Notes under the pieces: generated by a model | What the model was told of the DNA's origin: nothing | Databases searched by the model: none | The model's input: only the letters and a program-made list of their open reading frames with translations | Shown here: in pieces, positions 6,635 to 12,442 of the stretch | Layout: each line of letters begins with the position of its first letter | Numbering within the stretch: the first letter of the stretch is position 1 | Source of the DNA: PHET01 sp038202795 | Lineage (GTDB): Bacteria > Actinomycetota > Coriobacteriia > Anaerosomatales > PHET01 | Direction of reading: 5' to 3' | Length of the DNA: 12,442 bases | NCBI GenBank assembly: GCA_038202795.1 | Contig: JBBREQ010000069.1 | Location: 1 to 12,442, forward strand | Translations under genes and position numbers: made by a program

Positions 6635-6877
6635 TCAGCCTTTGCGAGGTCCGTTCCTGAGGAAGAATGCACAGTACATGCAGTTCTCCTTGATGGCGAC
6701 ATCCCTGTCGACCTCCACCGAGAAGATCAGTTCAGGATCGACCGTAAGCTCATAGGTGGGTCGGTCGCAGCCCGCGAACGCGCACTTGCTGGGGCAGCGG
6801 TCCTCGAACTTGGTCGCATGCAGGCACTCGGCCTGCATCTCGTCATCGCACCCGCGAAGCTCCCAGCACTTGGCCAT
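6635..6877 (-). CDS. Eight-cysteine small protein, probable metal-binding
   Basis: The product has 80 residues from ATG 6875-6877, which has GAGGAGG-complementary bases at 6889-6895 eleven bases upstream. The in-frame ATG at 6904 lies upstream of that site. Eight cysteines are arranged as CWELRGC (4, 10), Cys18, CPSKC (28, 32), Cys37 in CAFAGCDRP, and CMYC (66, 69). The MAKCWELRGC opening recalls small CW-type cysteine-rich proteins known from many anaerobes. Zinc or iron-sulfur binding is plausible but unproven. It has no signal peptide, so it should be cytoplasmic. A TAGAAT -10-like element lies about 40 bases upstream. It is the first gene of the minus-strand group that ends in the endonuclease III-like gene, though 86 bases separate it from the next gene. 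Confidence 0.85.
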   Translation of the reverse strand: MAKCWELRGCDDEMQAECLHATKFEDRCPSKCAFAGCDRPTYELTVDPELIFSVEVDRDVAIKENCMYCAFFLRNGPRKG

Positions 6878-6922
6878 CGGTTCTCGCGCCTCCTCGTTCA
6901 GCATCGGTTTCGTGGTTGCAAG

Positions 6923-6928
6923 ATTCTA
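6923..6928 (-). promoter_or_regulatory. Likely -10 element (TAGAAT) of the eight-cysteine gene
   Basis: The minus strand reads TAGAAT, five of six matches to the -10 consensus. The predicted start is near 6916, leaving a leader of about 39 bases with the GAGGAGG site. No convincing -35 is seen at the usual spacing. Confidence 0.35.
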
Positions 6929-7008
6929 CTACGCCGGCGAGTATCGTGACGCCCGGTTGCACGACGCCGGCAACTCCGGCCGGTTCACACCGCAGTCCGG
7001 ACGCTCTT

Positions 7009-7018
7009 ACGCTAGACT
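7009..7018 (+). promoter_or_regulatory. -10 element (ACGCTAGACT) immediately before the FAD oxidoreductase start
   Basis: TAGACT at 7013-7018 ends only nine bases before the ATG at 7028. A start of transcription about seven bases downstream of the hexamer would fall within one to three bases of the ATG, so the message should be leaderless or nearly so. The ten-base string is identical to 4175-4184. There is no ribosome binding site before the ATG. Confidence 0.5.
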
Positions 7019-7027
7019 GGCGAAGAC

Positions 7028-8119
7028 ATGCGAGAACTCACTCCTCTCCCAGATGCAACCCACACCCTAGTTGTTGGAGCCGGACCTGCAGGCGTTATGG
7101 CTGCGATCCATGCAGCTGCACGCGGCGAGGTCGTTCTCATCGACTCGGCGGTGCTGCCCCGCGACAAGAGCTGTGGTGGCATGCTCAACGAGCATGCCCA
7201 GGAGTTCTTGGCCGAGTATGGCCGCGTGCCCCGCTCAGTTGTCTCGGACCCGGCTTGGGTCAACTTCCGCTATCACGACTGGGACCGCGCCATCAAGAAG
7301 CCGACCGAGTTGCGGTTCGCGAATGTGGACCGCCGACTGTTCGATGACTGGCTCCTATCGCTCCTGCCGAGCAACGTCGTGGTCTTCTCCGGCACAGCAC
7401 TCAAGAGCGTCGCGCAGGACGAGACGTCCGTGACTGCGGTGCTCCAAAGGGCCGGCGCGCCGACTCACACCATCCGCTGCGAGAATCTCATCGGCTGCGA
7501 CGGTCCGCGATCAACGGTTCGGCGAGCCTTGGGTGCTCAGCACGTTGCGACATATGTCACCCTGCAGGACTACTGCGAGCACCCCGGAGGACTTGAGCCG
7601 TTCTTCGACTGTGTGTACTTGCGCGGTATCGGTGACAGCTTCGCCTACGCTTACGTCGTCCCCAAGGGAAACACCGCAATCGTAGGCTCTGTGTTCTATC
7701 CAGGGACCAAGCACCCTCACGTCAAGCACGACCAAGCGCTCAACACCCTACGTGGCGCGTTGCCCCTCGGCACGTCGATCAAGCGGGAAGCATGGGTGGC
7801 GTTGTGCGTCCGGCAGTCGCGCGACATGATGTCGGGAGCCGGCCGGATTCTGCTCGCCGGCGAAGCCGGGGGATTCATGTCACCCACGAGCGGAGAGGGC
7901 ATCAGTTATGCCCTCAACACCGGGCGTCTTGCCGGTCTGTCAGTATCGAGCTCGGACCCCTTGAAGGCCCTCGGTTCCTACCGATCAGCCACCGCCCGCA
8001 TCGCCAGCAACATCTCGCGCAAGCTGAAATGGTTGCCGTTCATGGAGTCGAGAGCGGGAAAGTACTTCGCTGGGCACGTACCCGCAGCAATCATCTCAAC
8101 GGTCACAAAGGGACTCTAG
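7028..8119 (+). CDS. FAD-dependent oxidoreductase, geranylgeranyl reductase family
   Basis: Members of this family reduce isoprenoid double bonds or carry out related flavin chemistry. The 363-residue product has an N-terminal Rossmann dinucleotide-binding motif VVGAGPAG (15-22) and the family's DKSCGGML (46-53). GCDGPRST (156-163) follows, and then the second FAD motif LAGEAGGFMSPTSGEGI (277-293). In the last motif the usual GDAAG acid is Glu279 rather than Asp, a conservative change. The C-terminal region holds a basic helix (SRKLKWLPFMESR) that may touch the membrane. The start at 7028 is the first ATG after a TAGACT promoter element, with no ribosome binding site, suggesting leaderless translation. 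No isoprenoid or quinone gene is nearby, so the substrate cannot be inferred. It is convergent with dcd, 12 bases apart. Confidence 0.88.
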   Translation: MRELTPLPDATHTLVVGAGPAGVMAAIHAAARGEVVLIDSAVLPRDKSCGGMLNEHAQEFLAEYGRVPRSVVSDPAWVNFRYHDWDRAIKKPTELRFANVDRRLFDDWLLSLLPSNVVVFSGTALKSVAQDETSVTAVLQRAGAPTHTIRCENLIGCDGPRSTVRRALGAQHVATYVTLQDYCEHPGGLEPFFDCVYLRGIGDSFAYAYVVPKGNTAIVGSVFYPGTKHPHVKHDQALNTLRGALPLGTSIKREAWVALCVRQSRDMMSGAGRILLAGEAGGFMSPTSGEGISYALNTGRLAGLSVSSSDPLKALGSYRSATARIASNISRKLKWLPFMESRAGKYFAGHVPAAIISTVTKGL

Positions 8120-8131
8120 AGGCGTTGTGTG

Positions 8132-8698
8132 TCAGCGGTCTCGATTCAGGTACATCCTGCTGGGAGTCGCCGTCGACTGCCCCTGATACTTGCTCCCCAG
8201 TCCGGGATGGCCGTATGCGCGATCGACCTCTGTCGACATCTGCGAGAAAGATACCTGTCCTATCTTCATCCCGGGCACAAGAAGAATCGGCAGGTTGGCG
8301 ACGTTGGAAAGCTCAAGCGTGAGCCGGCCGTCCCACCCGGGATCGACGTAGCCGGCAGTCGAGTGGATCAGCAGGCCGAGTCGCCCGAGCGAGCTCTTGC
8401 CTTCCAGCCGGCCTACGATGTCATCCGGCAGCGCAATCCGCTCGACGGTCGTGCCCAGCGAGAACTCCCCCGGGTGCAAGACGAACGGCTCCTCGACCGA
8501 CGCGGCGGCCGGCTCCATGAGGCCGGGTTGCTCCCTCGCCGGATCGATATACGGATACCGAGAGTTGCGAAACACCTGGAAATCAGCGCCCAGATGCAGA
8601 TCGACGCTCGATGGTTGGATGTCGTCAGGATCGAGCGGAAAGATGACGATGCGCCCTTGGGCGATTTCCGCCTTGATGGTGCGGTCCGACAGGACCAT
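8132..8698 (-). CDS. dcd: dCTP deaminase, probably the bifunctional dUMP-forming type
   Basis: Dcd deaminates dCTP to supply the dUTP/dUMP precursor of thymidylate. The 188-residue trimeric-fold enzyme starts at ATG 8696-8698, with an AGGAG site (8705-8709) six bases upstream. It contains MVLSDRTIKAEI, IQPSSVDLHLG, GRLEGKSSLGRLGL (97-110, Arg106), HSTAGYVDPGWDG (112-124) and TLELSN with catalytic Glu129. It ends with GSKYQGQ and PSR, which close over the nucleotide. Length and motifs closely resemble, from memory, the Mycobacterium tuberculosis enzyme, which also hydrolyses dUTP and yields dUMP directly; this dual activity is inferred. It lies 78 bases after nrdJ on the same strand, separated by a strong hairpin, and forms a deoxynucleotide unit with it. 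Confidence 0.95.
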   Translation of the reverse strand: MVLSDRTIKAEIAQGRIVIFPLDPDDIQPSSVDLHLGADFQVFRNSRYPYIDPAREQPGLMEPAAASVEEPFVLHPGEFSLGTTVERIALPDDIVGRLEGKSSLGRLGLLIHSTAGYVDPGWDGRLTLELSNVANLPILLVPGMKIGQVSFSQMSTEVDRAYGHPGLGSKYQGQSTATPSRMYLNRDR

Positions 8699-8722
8699 TG
8701 GGGACTCCTCTCTCAGAACGCA

Positions 8723-8754
8723 GCGGCCTGCACAGCGTCCACCGTGCAGGCCGC
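8723..8754 (-). terminator. Strong 11-bp hairpin between nrdJ and dcd
   Basis: GCGGCCTGCAC (8723-8733) is the exact reverse complement of GTGCAGGCCGC (8744-8754), with a ten-base loop. It begins 22 bases past the nrdJ stop and ends 14 bases before the dcd ribosome binding site. No T run follows, so it may be a partial terminator, an mRNA-stabilising stem after nrdJ, or a differential-expression element rather than a full stop. Confidence 0.55.
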
Positions 8755-8776
8755 GCTCGCTCACATGAACCGACGT

Positions 8777-11068
8777 CTATGCGCACTTGCTGTAGCCGCA
8801 ACTACGGCACACAGCGCAGCCACTCTCGTGCTCAAGCGACCCTCCGCATTCGGGGCATGCCCCCGAGAGGTTGTCCAGCATATCGGTGTGCTTGCTCACC
8901 GATGAAACAGCTGAGCCGGTCTCTCGGTATTCGGCCGCATGCTCCATCACGATTCCTACTGCATCGGCGCACGAGAGGACCTTGCCGCCCTCGGCCCAAC
9001 ACGGCGACGGGCAACGAATCCCCCGGAGATGCTTCATGATCGGCTCGGGATCCACCCCCGCTCTCAGCGCAACCGAGATCAAACGAGAGAGCGCCTCGGA
9101 CTGAGAGGCCGCGCAGCCGCCCGACTTGCCCATCTGGGTGAACACCTCGCACATCCCCTGTTCGTCCCAGTTGACGGTGACGTAAAGGTTGCCGCACCCG
9201 GTCTGAATCTTCTCGGTCCGTCCAACGGTGATCGAGGGCCTCGGCCGAGGCTCGATCTCACCGAGACGACCCTGCAGCCCCACCTCGGCAGCCTCTGCGC
9301 CCGACCTTGCCGTCTTACCCGTGGTCAGGACCTGATTGTCCTTACTGCCATCACGGTAGATGGTGACGCCCTTGACTCCGAGCGTGTAGGCAAGGTCATA
9401 GACATGCCTCACATCATCGGCGGTGGCCTCATGACCGAAGTTGACCGTTTTCGAGACCGCATTGTCACAGTGCTTCTGGAATGACGCCTGCATGCGGATG
9501 TGCCAGTCGGGCGCGATGTCGTGTGCGGTGACGAACGCCTCCTGTATATCTGCTGGCACCTCCTCGATGCCGTGAACCGAACCGTGATCGGCGATGAGAG
9601 CCATGAGCTCACGACTGTAGAACCCCCGCTTGACGGCTATCTCCTCAAACAGCGGATTGACCTCCACGAGCCGGTCGTTGTCCATGACGGTTCTCACGTA
9701 GCTGACTGCGAAAAGCGGCTCAACTCCCGAAGAGCAGTTCGCGATGATCGAAAGCGTGCCTGTGGGGGCGATCGTCGTGACGGTTGCGTTGCGCAGCGGG
9801 CCACCCTGAGGCGTGTCATAGATGGAGCCGGCAAAGTTCGGAAACGCGCCCCGCTCCTCAGCAAGCTTGCGCGAGGCGGACTTCCCCTCAGCATCGATGA
9901 ACCCCATGACCTTCTCACCGAGTGCGACGGCGCCTTCGGAATCGTAGCCAAGGCCCATCTTGATGAGCATGTCGGCCCAACCCATGACGCCGAGGCCGAT
10001 CTTCCGGTTGCCGCGAGCGAGTTCGTCGATCTGAGGGAGGGGGTAGTGGTTCACCTCGATGACGTCATCGAGGAAGCGGACCCCTCTGTGCACGACGTCC
10101 GCGAGGCGATCCCAGTCGACGTCCGTGCCGGCTTCAGTCACGCGAACCATCTTGCTCAAGTTGATGGAGCCGAGATTGCACGCCTCGTAGGGCAGGAGCG
10201 GCTGCTCACCACAGGGATTGGTTGACTCGATATCGCCTAGCAGCGGTGTTGGGTTATCTCGGTTGATTCGGTCGATGAAGATTATGCCGGGATCGCCCGT
10301 TGCCCACGCCATCTGCACGATGAGCTCGTAGACCTCGCGCGCGTTCAGCTCGCCAGCAGGCTCCTTCGCACGCGGATTGTAGAGAGTGAAGGATGTCCCT
10401 GCTTTCACCGCTTCCATGAACTCCTCGGTGAGCGCAACGGAGATGTTGAAGTTCGCGAAGTCGCCATCCGCCTTGCACTTGATGAACGTCAGAATGTCGG
10501 GATGGTCGATACGCAAAACGCCCATGTTCGCGCCGCGGCGCGTACCGCCCTGCTTAACCGCCTCGGTAGCCTGATTGAATACACGCATGAACGACACCGG
10601 ACCGCTGGAAACACCCTGGGTCGACTTGACCTGATCGCCCGCGGGGCGCAGGCGTGAGAACGAGAATCCGGTTCCGCCGCCGGACTTGTGTATGAGTGCG
10701 GTATCGCGCACCGCTCCGAAGATCGACTCCATCGAGTCCTCAACAGGGAGAACGAAACAAGCCGAGAGCTGCTGCAGCTCACGTCCGGCGTTCATGAGAG
10801 TCGGCGAGTTCGGCAGGAACTGCAGTGAGGTCATGAGGTCGTAGAAGTCGCGGGTGATCTCACCGACACGGGCCTCATCGGCACCGAAGCTCTTCTCGGC
10901 TGCGGCGATGTTGACGGCAACACGCATGAACATGTCACTGGGATTCTCGATCGGGGCGCCAGACTCGTCTTTGTTCAGGTAGCGCTTCTGCAGAACCCTC
11001 AGCGAGTTGGGGCTGAGTATCTCGTCGATGGCGCGTGAATACTCCATCGCGCCAGTGGTTTCAGTCAT
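8777..11068 (-). CDS. nrdJ: Adenosylcobalamin-dependent (class II) ribonucleotide reductase NrdJ
   Basis: NrdJ reduces ribonucleotides to deoxyribonucleotides with adenosylcobalamin, independently of oxygen. The 763-residue protein has LQFLPNSPTLMNAG, the redox Cys104 in LSACFVLP, the glycine-rich HKSGGGTGFSFSRLRP and TRRGANMGVL. The active-site motif TNPCGEQPLLPYEAC holds thiyl-radical Cys286 and Glu288, with redox partner Cys297 eleven residues later, as in Cys408/Cys419 of Lactobacillus leichmannii. NATVTTIAPTGTLSIIANCS and GVKGVTIYRDGS are also typical. A TSCPD domain (TGCGNLYVTV and GGCAASQSEAL) follows, and then a C-terminal six-cysteine zinc-ribbon-like tail at 738-762. The start is ATG 11066-11068 with a purine-rich GAGGGAGG site upstream. 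The promoter carries paired NrdR-like boxes. No frameshift or missing catalytic residue is seen. Confidence 0.98.
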   Translation of the reverse strand: MTETTGAMEYSRAIDEILSPNSLRVLQKRYLNKDESGAPIENPSDMFMRVAVNIAAAEKSFGADEARVGEITRDFYDLMTSLQFLPNSPTLMNAGRELQQLSACFVLPVEDSMESIFGAVRDTALIHKSGGGTGFSFSRLRPAGDQVKSTQGVSSGPVSFMRVFNQATEAVKQGGTRRGANMGVLRIDHPDILTFIKCKADGDFANFNISVALTEEFMEAVKAGTSFTLYNPRAKEPAGELNAREVYELIVQMAWATGDPGIIFIDRINRDNPTPLLGDIESTNPCGEQPLLPYEACNLGSINLSKMVRVTEAGTDVDWDRLADVVHRGVRFLDDVIEVNHYPLPQIDELARGNRKIGLGVMGWADMLIKMGLGYDSEGAVALGEKVMGFIDAEGKSASRKLAEERGAFPNFAGSIYDTPQGGPLRNATVTTIAPTGTLSIIANCSSGVEPLFAVSYVRTVMDNDRLVEVNPLFEEIAVKRGFYSRELMALIADHGSVHGIEEVPADIQEAFVTAHDIAPDWHIRMQASFQKHCDNAVSKTVNFGHEATADDVRHVYDLAYTLGVKGVTIYRDGSKDNQVLTTGKTARSGAEAAEVGLQGRLGEIEPRPRPSITVGRTEKIQTGCGNLYVTVNWDEQGMCEVFTQMGKSGGCAASQSEALSRLISVALRAGVDPEPIMKHLRGIRCPSPCWAEGGKVLSCADAVGIVMEHAAEYRETGSAVSSVSKHTDMLDNLSGACPECGGSLEHESGCAVCRSCGYSKCA

Positions 11069-11122
11069 GGGAGCCCTCCCTCTTGGAACGCCGTACACCC
11101 TGAGCAGGGGAAACAGCGCCTT

Positions 11123-11138
11123 ACACAACATATAGCGG
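11123..11138 (-). promoter_or_regulatory. NrdR box 1 upstream of nrdJ
   Basis: ACACAACATATAGCGG matches the palindromic NrdR-box pattern ACACWATATATWGTGT at 13 of 16 positions. It covers the predicted nrdJ transcription start and the first bases of the transcript, where a bound repressor would block initiation. The second box starts exactly 31 bp away. Confidence 0.72.
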
Positions 11139-11145
11139 CTCTGAC

Positions 11146-11174
11146 ATCCTAGGACGCCACATATTGTGCGTCAA
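11146..11174 (-). promoter_or_regulatory. Sigma-70-type promoter of nrdJ
   Basis: On the minus strand the sequence reads TTGACG (11169-11174), 17 bases, then TAGGAT (11146-11151), a good housekeeping promoter. Transcription would start near 11139, giving a leader of about 70 bases before the nrdJ ATG. That is too short to hold a cobalamin riboswitch. Confidence 0.72.
11154..11169 (-). promoter_or_regulatory. NrdR box 2 in the nrdJ promoter spacer
   Basis: ACGCCACATATTGTGC matches the NrdR-box pattern at 12 of 16 positions, sharing the ACATAT core variant with box 1. It occupies the -35/-10 spacer. The box-to-box distance of 31 bp is three helical turns, as described for tandem NrdR sites in other bacteria. 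Confidence 0.72.
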
Positions 11175-11257
11175 CGCACGCCCGACGAGCGGTAACTCTT
11201 ATCCGCTATACGGCACACGTGACCATCCGTCCGCCCGAGACCCGCGCCGGAATGCAG

Positions 11258-11290
11258 GACGAGCGCCACCCCTCAGGGATGGCGCTCGTC
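11258..11290 (-). terminator. Strong hairpin downstream of the NifU-type gene
   Basis: GACGAGCGCCA (11258-11268) pairs perfectly with TGGCGCTCGTC (11280-11290). A further CCC/GGG extension tightens the loop to TCA. It lies about 25 bases beyond the stop of the NifU-type gene and separates it from the nrdJ promoter. There is no T run on either strand, so termination strength is uncertain. Confidence 0.6.
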
Positions 11291-11315
11291 GTGATCCGTA
11301 CTGCAACCGGCCGAC

Positions 11316-11543
11316 TCAGACGGCCTCTACGCGCACGACCTCGGGAATCTGCTCCTTGAGCACGCGCTCCACGCCGTTTGCCAGCGTGAGTTGCGACATC
11401 GGGCATCCCCGACACGCGCCCTGAAGTGCCACTTGGACAACGCCGTCATCGGTCACGTTGACGAGTTCCACATCGCCACCGTCGGCCTGCAACGCCGGAC
11501 GAATGGCGTCGAGTGCCTCTTGGACGCTCTCTTTGCTGATCAT
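11316..11543 (-). CDS. NifU C-terminal-domain Fe-S scaffold protein
   Basis: This is a stand-alone NifU-like domain protein of 75 residues, thought to hold or transfer an iron-sulfur cluster to client proteins. The conserved core is present: VQEALDAIRPALQADGGDVELV at the start, split around residues 7-28. The cluster-binding GACRGCPMS follows with Cys44 and Cys47, then LANGVERVLKEQIPEV. The whole length is the domain, with no N-terminal A-type domain as in NfuA. The ATG at 11541-11543 has a strong GAGGAGG site (11548-11554). It lies between 5S rRNA and nrdJ on the same strand. The endonuclease III-like protein in this window is one conceivable Fe-S client, but no linkage is shown. Confidence 0.93.
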   Translation of the reverse strand: MISKESVQEALDAIRPALQADGGDVELVNVTDDGVVQVALQGACRGCPMSQLTLANGVERVLKEQIPEVVRVEAV

Positions 11544-11688
11544 CGTGCCTCCTCAATAGTGAATCGAATCGTAGGAACGAGAAGTTCCGCGCTCGGTCAG
11601 GTTCTCACATCAGCGAGAACTGTACCACAATCCTGACTGAAACAGTGTAGATTGCATGCGTCAGACTTATAGATGCTTCGAACAGCAA
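11544..11688 (-). other. Spacer between 5S rRNA and the NifU-type gene
   Basis: It has several small inverted repeats: GTTCTC/GAGAAC (11601-11606 and 11615-11620), nested inside GTCAGG/CCTGAC (11596-11601 and 11632-11637), plus GGAAC/GTTCC (11574-11578 and 11584-11588). None is followed by a T run, so I see no clear rRNA terminator and no unambiguous promoter for the NifU-type gene. Confidence 0.4.
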
Positions 11689-11835
11689 AGAACCGTCGGA
11701 TGCACTTAGCGGCGTCCTACTCTCCCAGGCCACTACAGCCCAGTACCATCGGCGCTGGAGGGCTTAACTACCGAGTTCGGAATGGGATCGGGTGTACCCC
11801 CTCCGCCATAGCCACTAAGCGCATCCGACGGTTCT
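11689..11835 (-). repeat. Inverted repeat flanking 5S rRNA (precursor processing stem)
   Basis: AGAACCGTCGGATGC (11689-11703) is the perfect reverse complement of GCATCCGACGGTTCT (11821-11835), 15 bp just outside the mature 5S ends. Joined to 5S helix I it gives about 25 consecutive pairs, counting two G-U wobbles. Such stems are substrates for 5S maturation nucleases. Confidence 0.75.
11704..11820 (-). rRNA. rrf: 5S ribosomal RNA
   Basis: This is 5S rRNA of the large ribosomal subunit. On the minus strand the sequence runs from GCTTAGTGGCTATGGCGGAG through the conserved CCCATTCCGAACTCGGTAG and TTAAGCCC to GGGAGAGTAGGACGCCGC. Helix I is formed by the two ends, with pairing 11704-11713 against 11811-11820. 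The length is about 117 bases. The exact ends are set by the processing stem and may be off by one or two bases. It follows 23S in the usual order with no tRNA between them. Confidence 0.96.
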
Positions 11836-11934
11836 CACGTCGGAAGCATTCTATATGCTGCTGTCAAAGGCGACCGGCTCGAGTGCACCGGCTACCCTGA
11901 ATGCTGCATAGCGCTTGAAGATCACCCGAATGAG
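11821..11934 (-). other. 23S-5S internal transcribed spacer
   Basis: This is about 114 bases with no tRNA gene. It contains one arm of the 5S precursor stem, a 7-bp inverted repeat AGCATTC/GAATGCT (11845-11851 and 11899-11905), and a CCGG/CCGG stem around 11874-11891. The part nearest 23S should pair with the 23S 5' flank, which lies outside the window. Confidence 0.7.

Positions 11935-12442
<508 letters not shown>

Noticed and set aside
8129..8905. Plus-strand ORF of 258 codons across dcd and the nrdJ end
   Set aside because: It runs antisense through two conserved genes and the intergenic hairpin; its translation resembles no family.
9500..10225. Plus-strand ORF of 241 codons inside nrdJ
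   Set aside because: It is antisense to conserved nrdJ coding sequence with no ribosome binding site or motif; a shadow of the reductase.
11069..11315. Possible cobalamin riboswitch upstream of B12-dependent nrdJ
   Set aside because: The predicted leader is only about 70 bases and I see no B12-box-like conserved core; the NrdR boxes explain the regulation better.
11821..11934. tRNA gene in the 23S-5S spacer
   Set aside because: No acceptor stem, T-loop GTTCRANNC or anticodon arm could be found on either strand.

Overview
The window looks like a GC-rich bacterial chromosome segment made mostly of single-copy housekeeping genes. The long dCTP deaminase motifs resemble, from memory, the Mycobacterium tuberculosis enzyme. 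Together with a B12-dependent ribonucleotide reductase, frequent GTG/TTG starts and at least one gene whose promoter seems to touch its start codon, this suggests Actinomycetota, perhaps an anaerobic Coriobacteriia-like lineage. That placement is inference; the 23S fragment at the right edge would settle it.

Layout, left to right. Positions 1-326 hold the end of one possible gene and a small cysteine-containing ORF overlapping it by ATGA, neither recognised. On the minus strand, lemA and lgt (lipoprotein diacylglyceryl transferase) are two bases apart. Divergent from lemA is a plus-strand rhomboid protease, tail to tail with a small CxxC protein. Next come azlC-azlD (branched-chain amino acid exporter type, overlapping genes) and a DUF1015 protein on plus. 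A minus-strand cluster follows: an 80-residue eight-cysteine protein, a 72-residue small protein, and an endonuclease III-like [4Fe-4S] DNA repair enzyme whose GTG start directly abuts the stop of the small protein. Divergent from it is an FAD oxidoreductase of the geranylgeranyl reductase family.

The right third is all minus strand. In transcription order it reads: 23S rRNA 3' end, 5S rRNA, a NifU-type Fe-S scaffold, nrdJ (class II ribonucleotide reductase) and dcd (dCTP deaminase, probably dUMP-forming). nrdJ and dcd form a deoxynucleotide supply unit. The nrdJ promoter can be read in detail: TTGACG, 17 bases, TAGGAT, with two NrdR-box-like sites exactly 31 bp apart, one in the -35/-10 spacer and one at the predicted transcription start. 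This predicts repression by NrdR, whose gene is not in the window.

No mobile element, CRISPR array, tRNA gene or phage remnant was seen, and I found no convincing new multi-gene system. The best leads are the NrdR promoter architecture, an 11-bp hairpin between nrdJ and dcd, a CGCTAGACT motif repeated upstream of three plus-strand genes, the small-protein/endonuclease III-like pair, and an unusually long perfect precursor stem around 5S rRNA.
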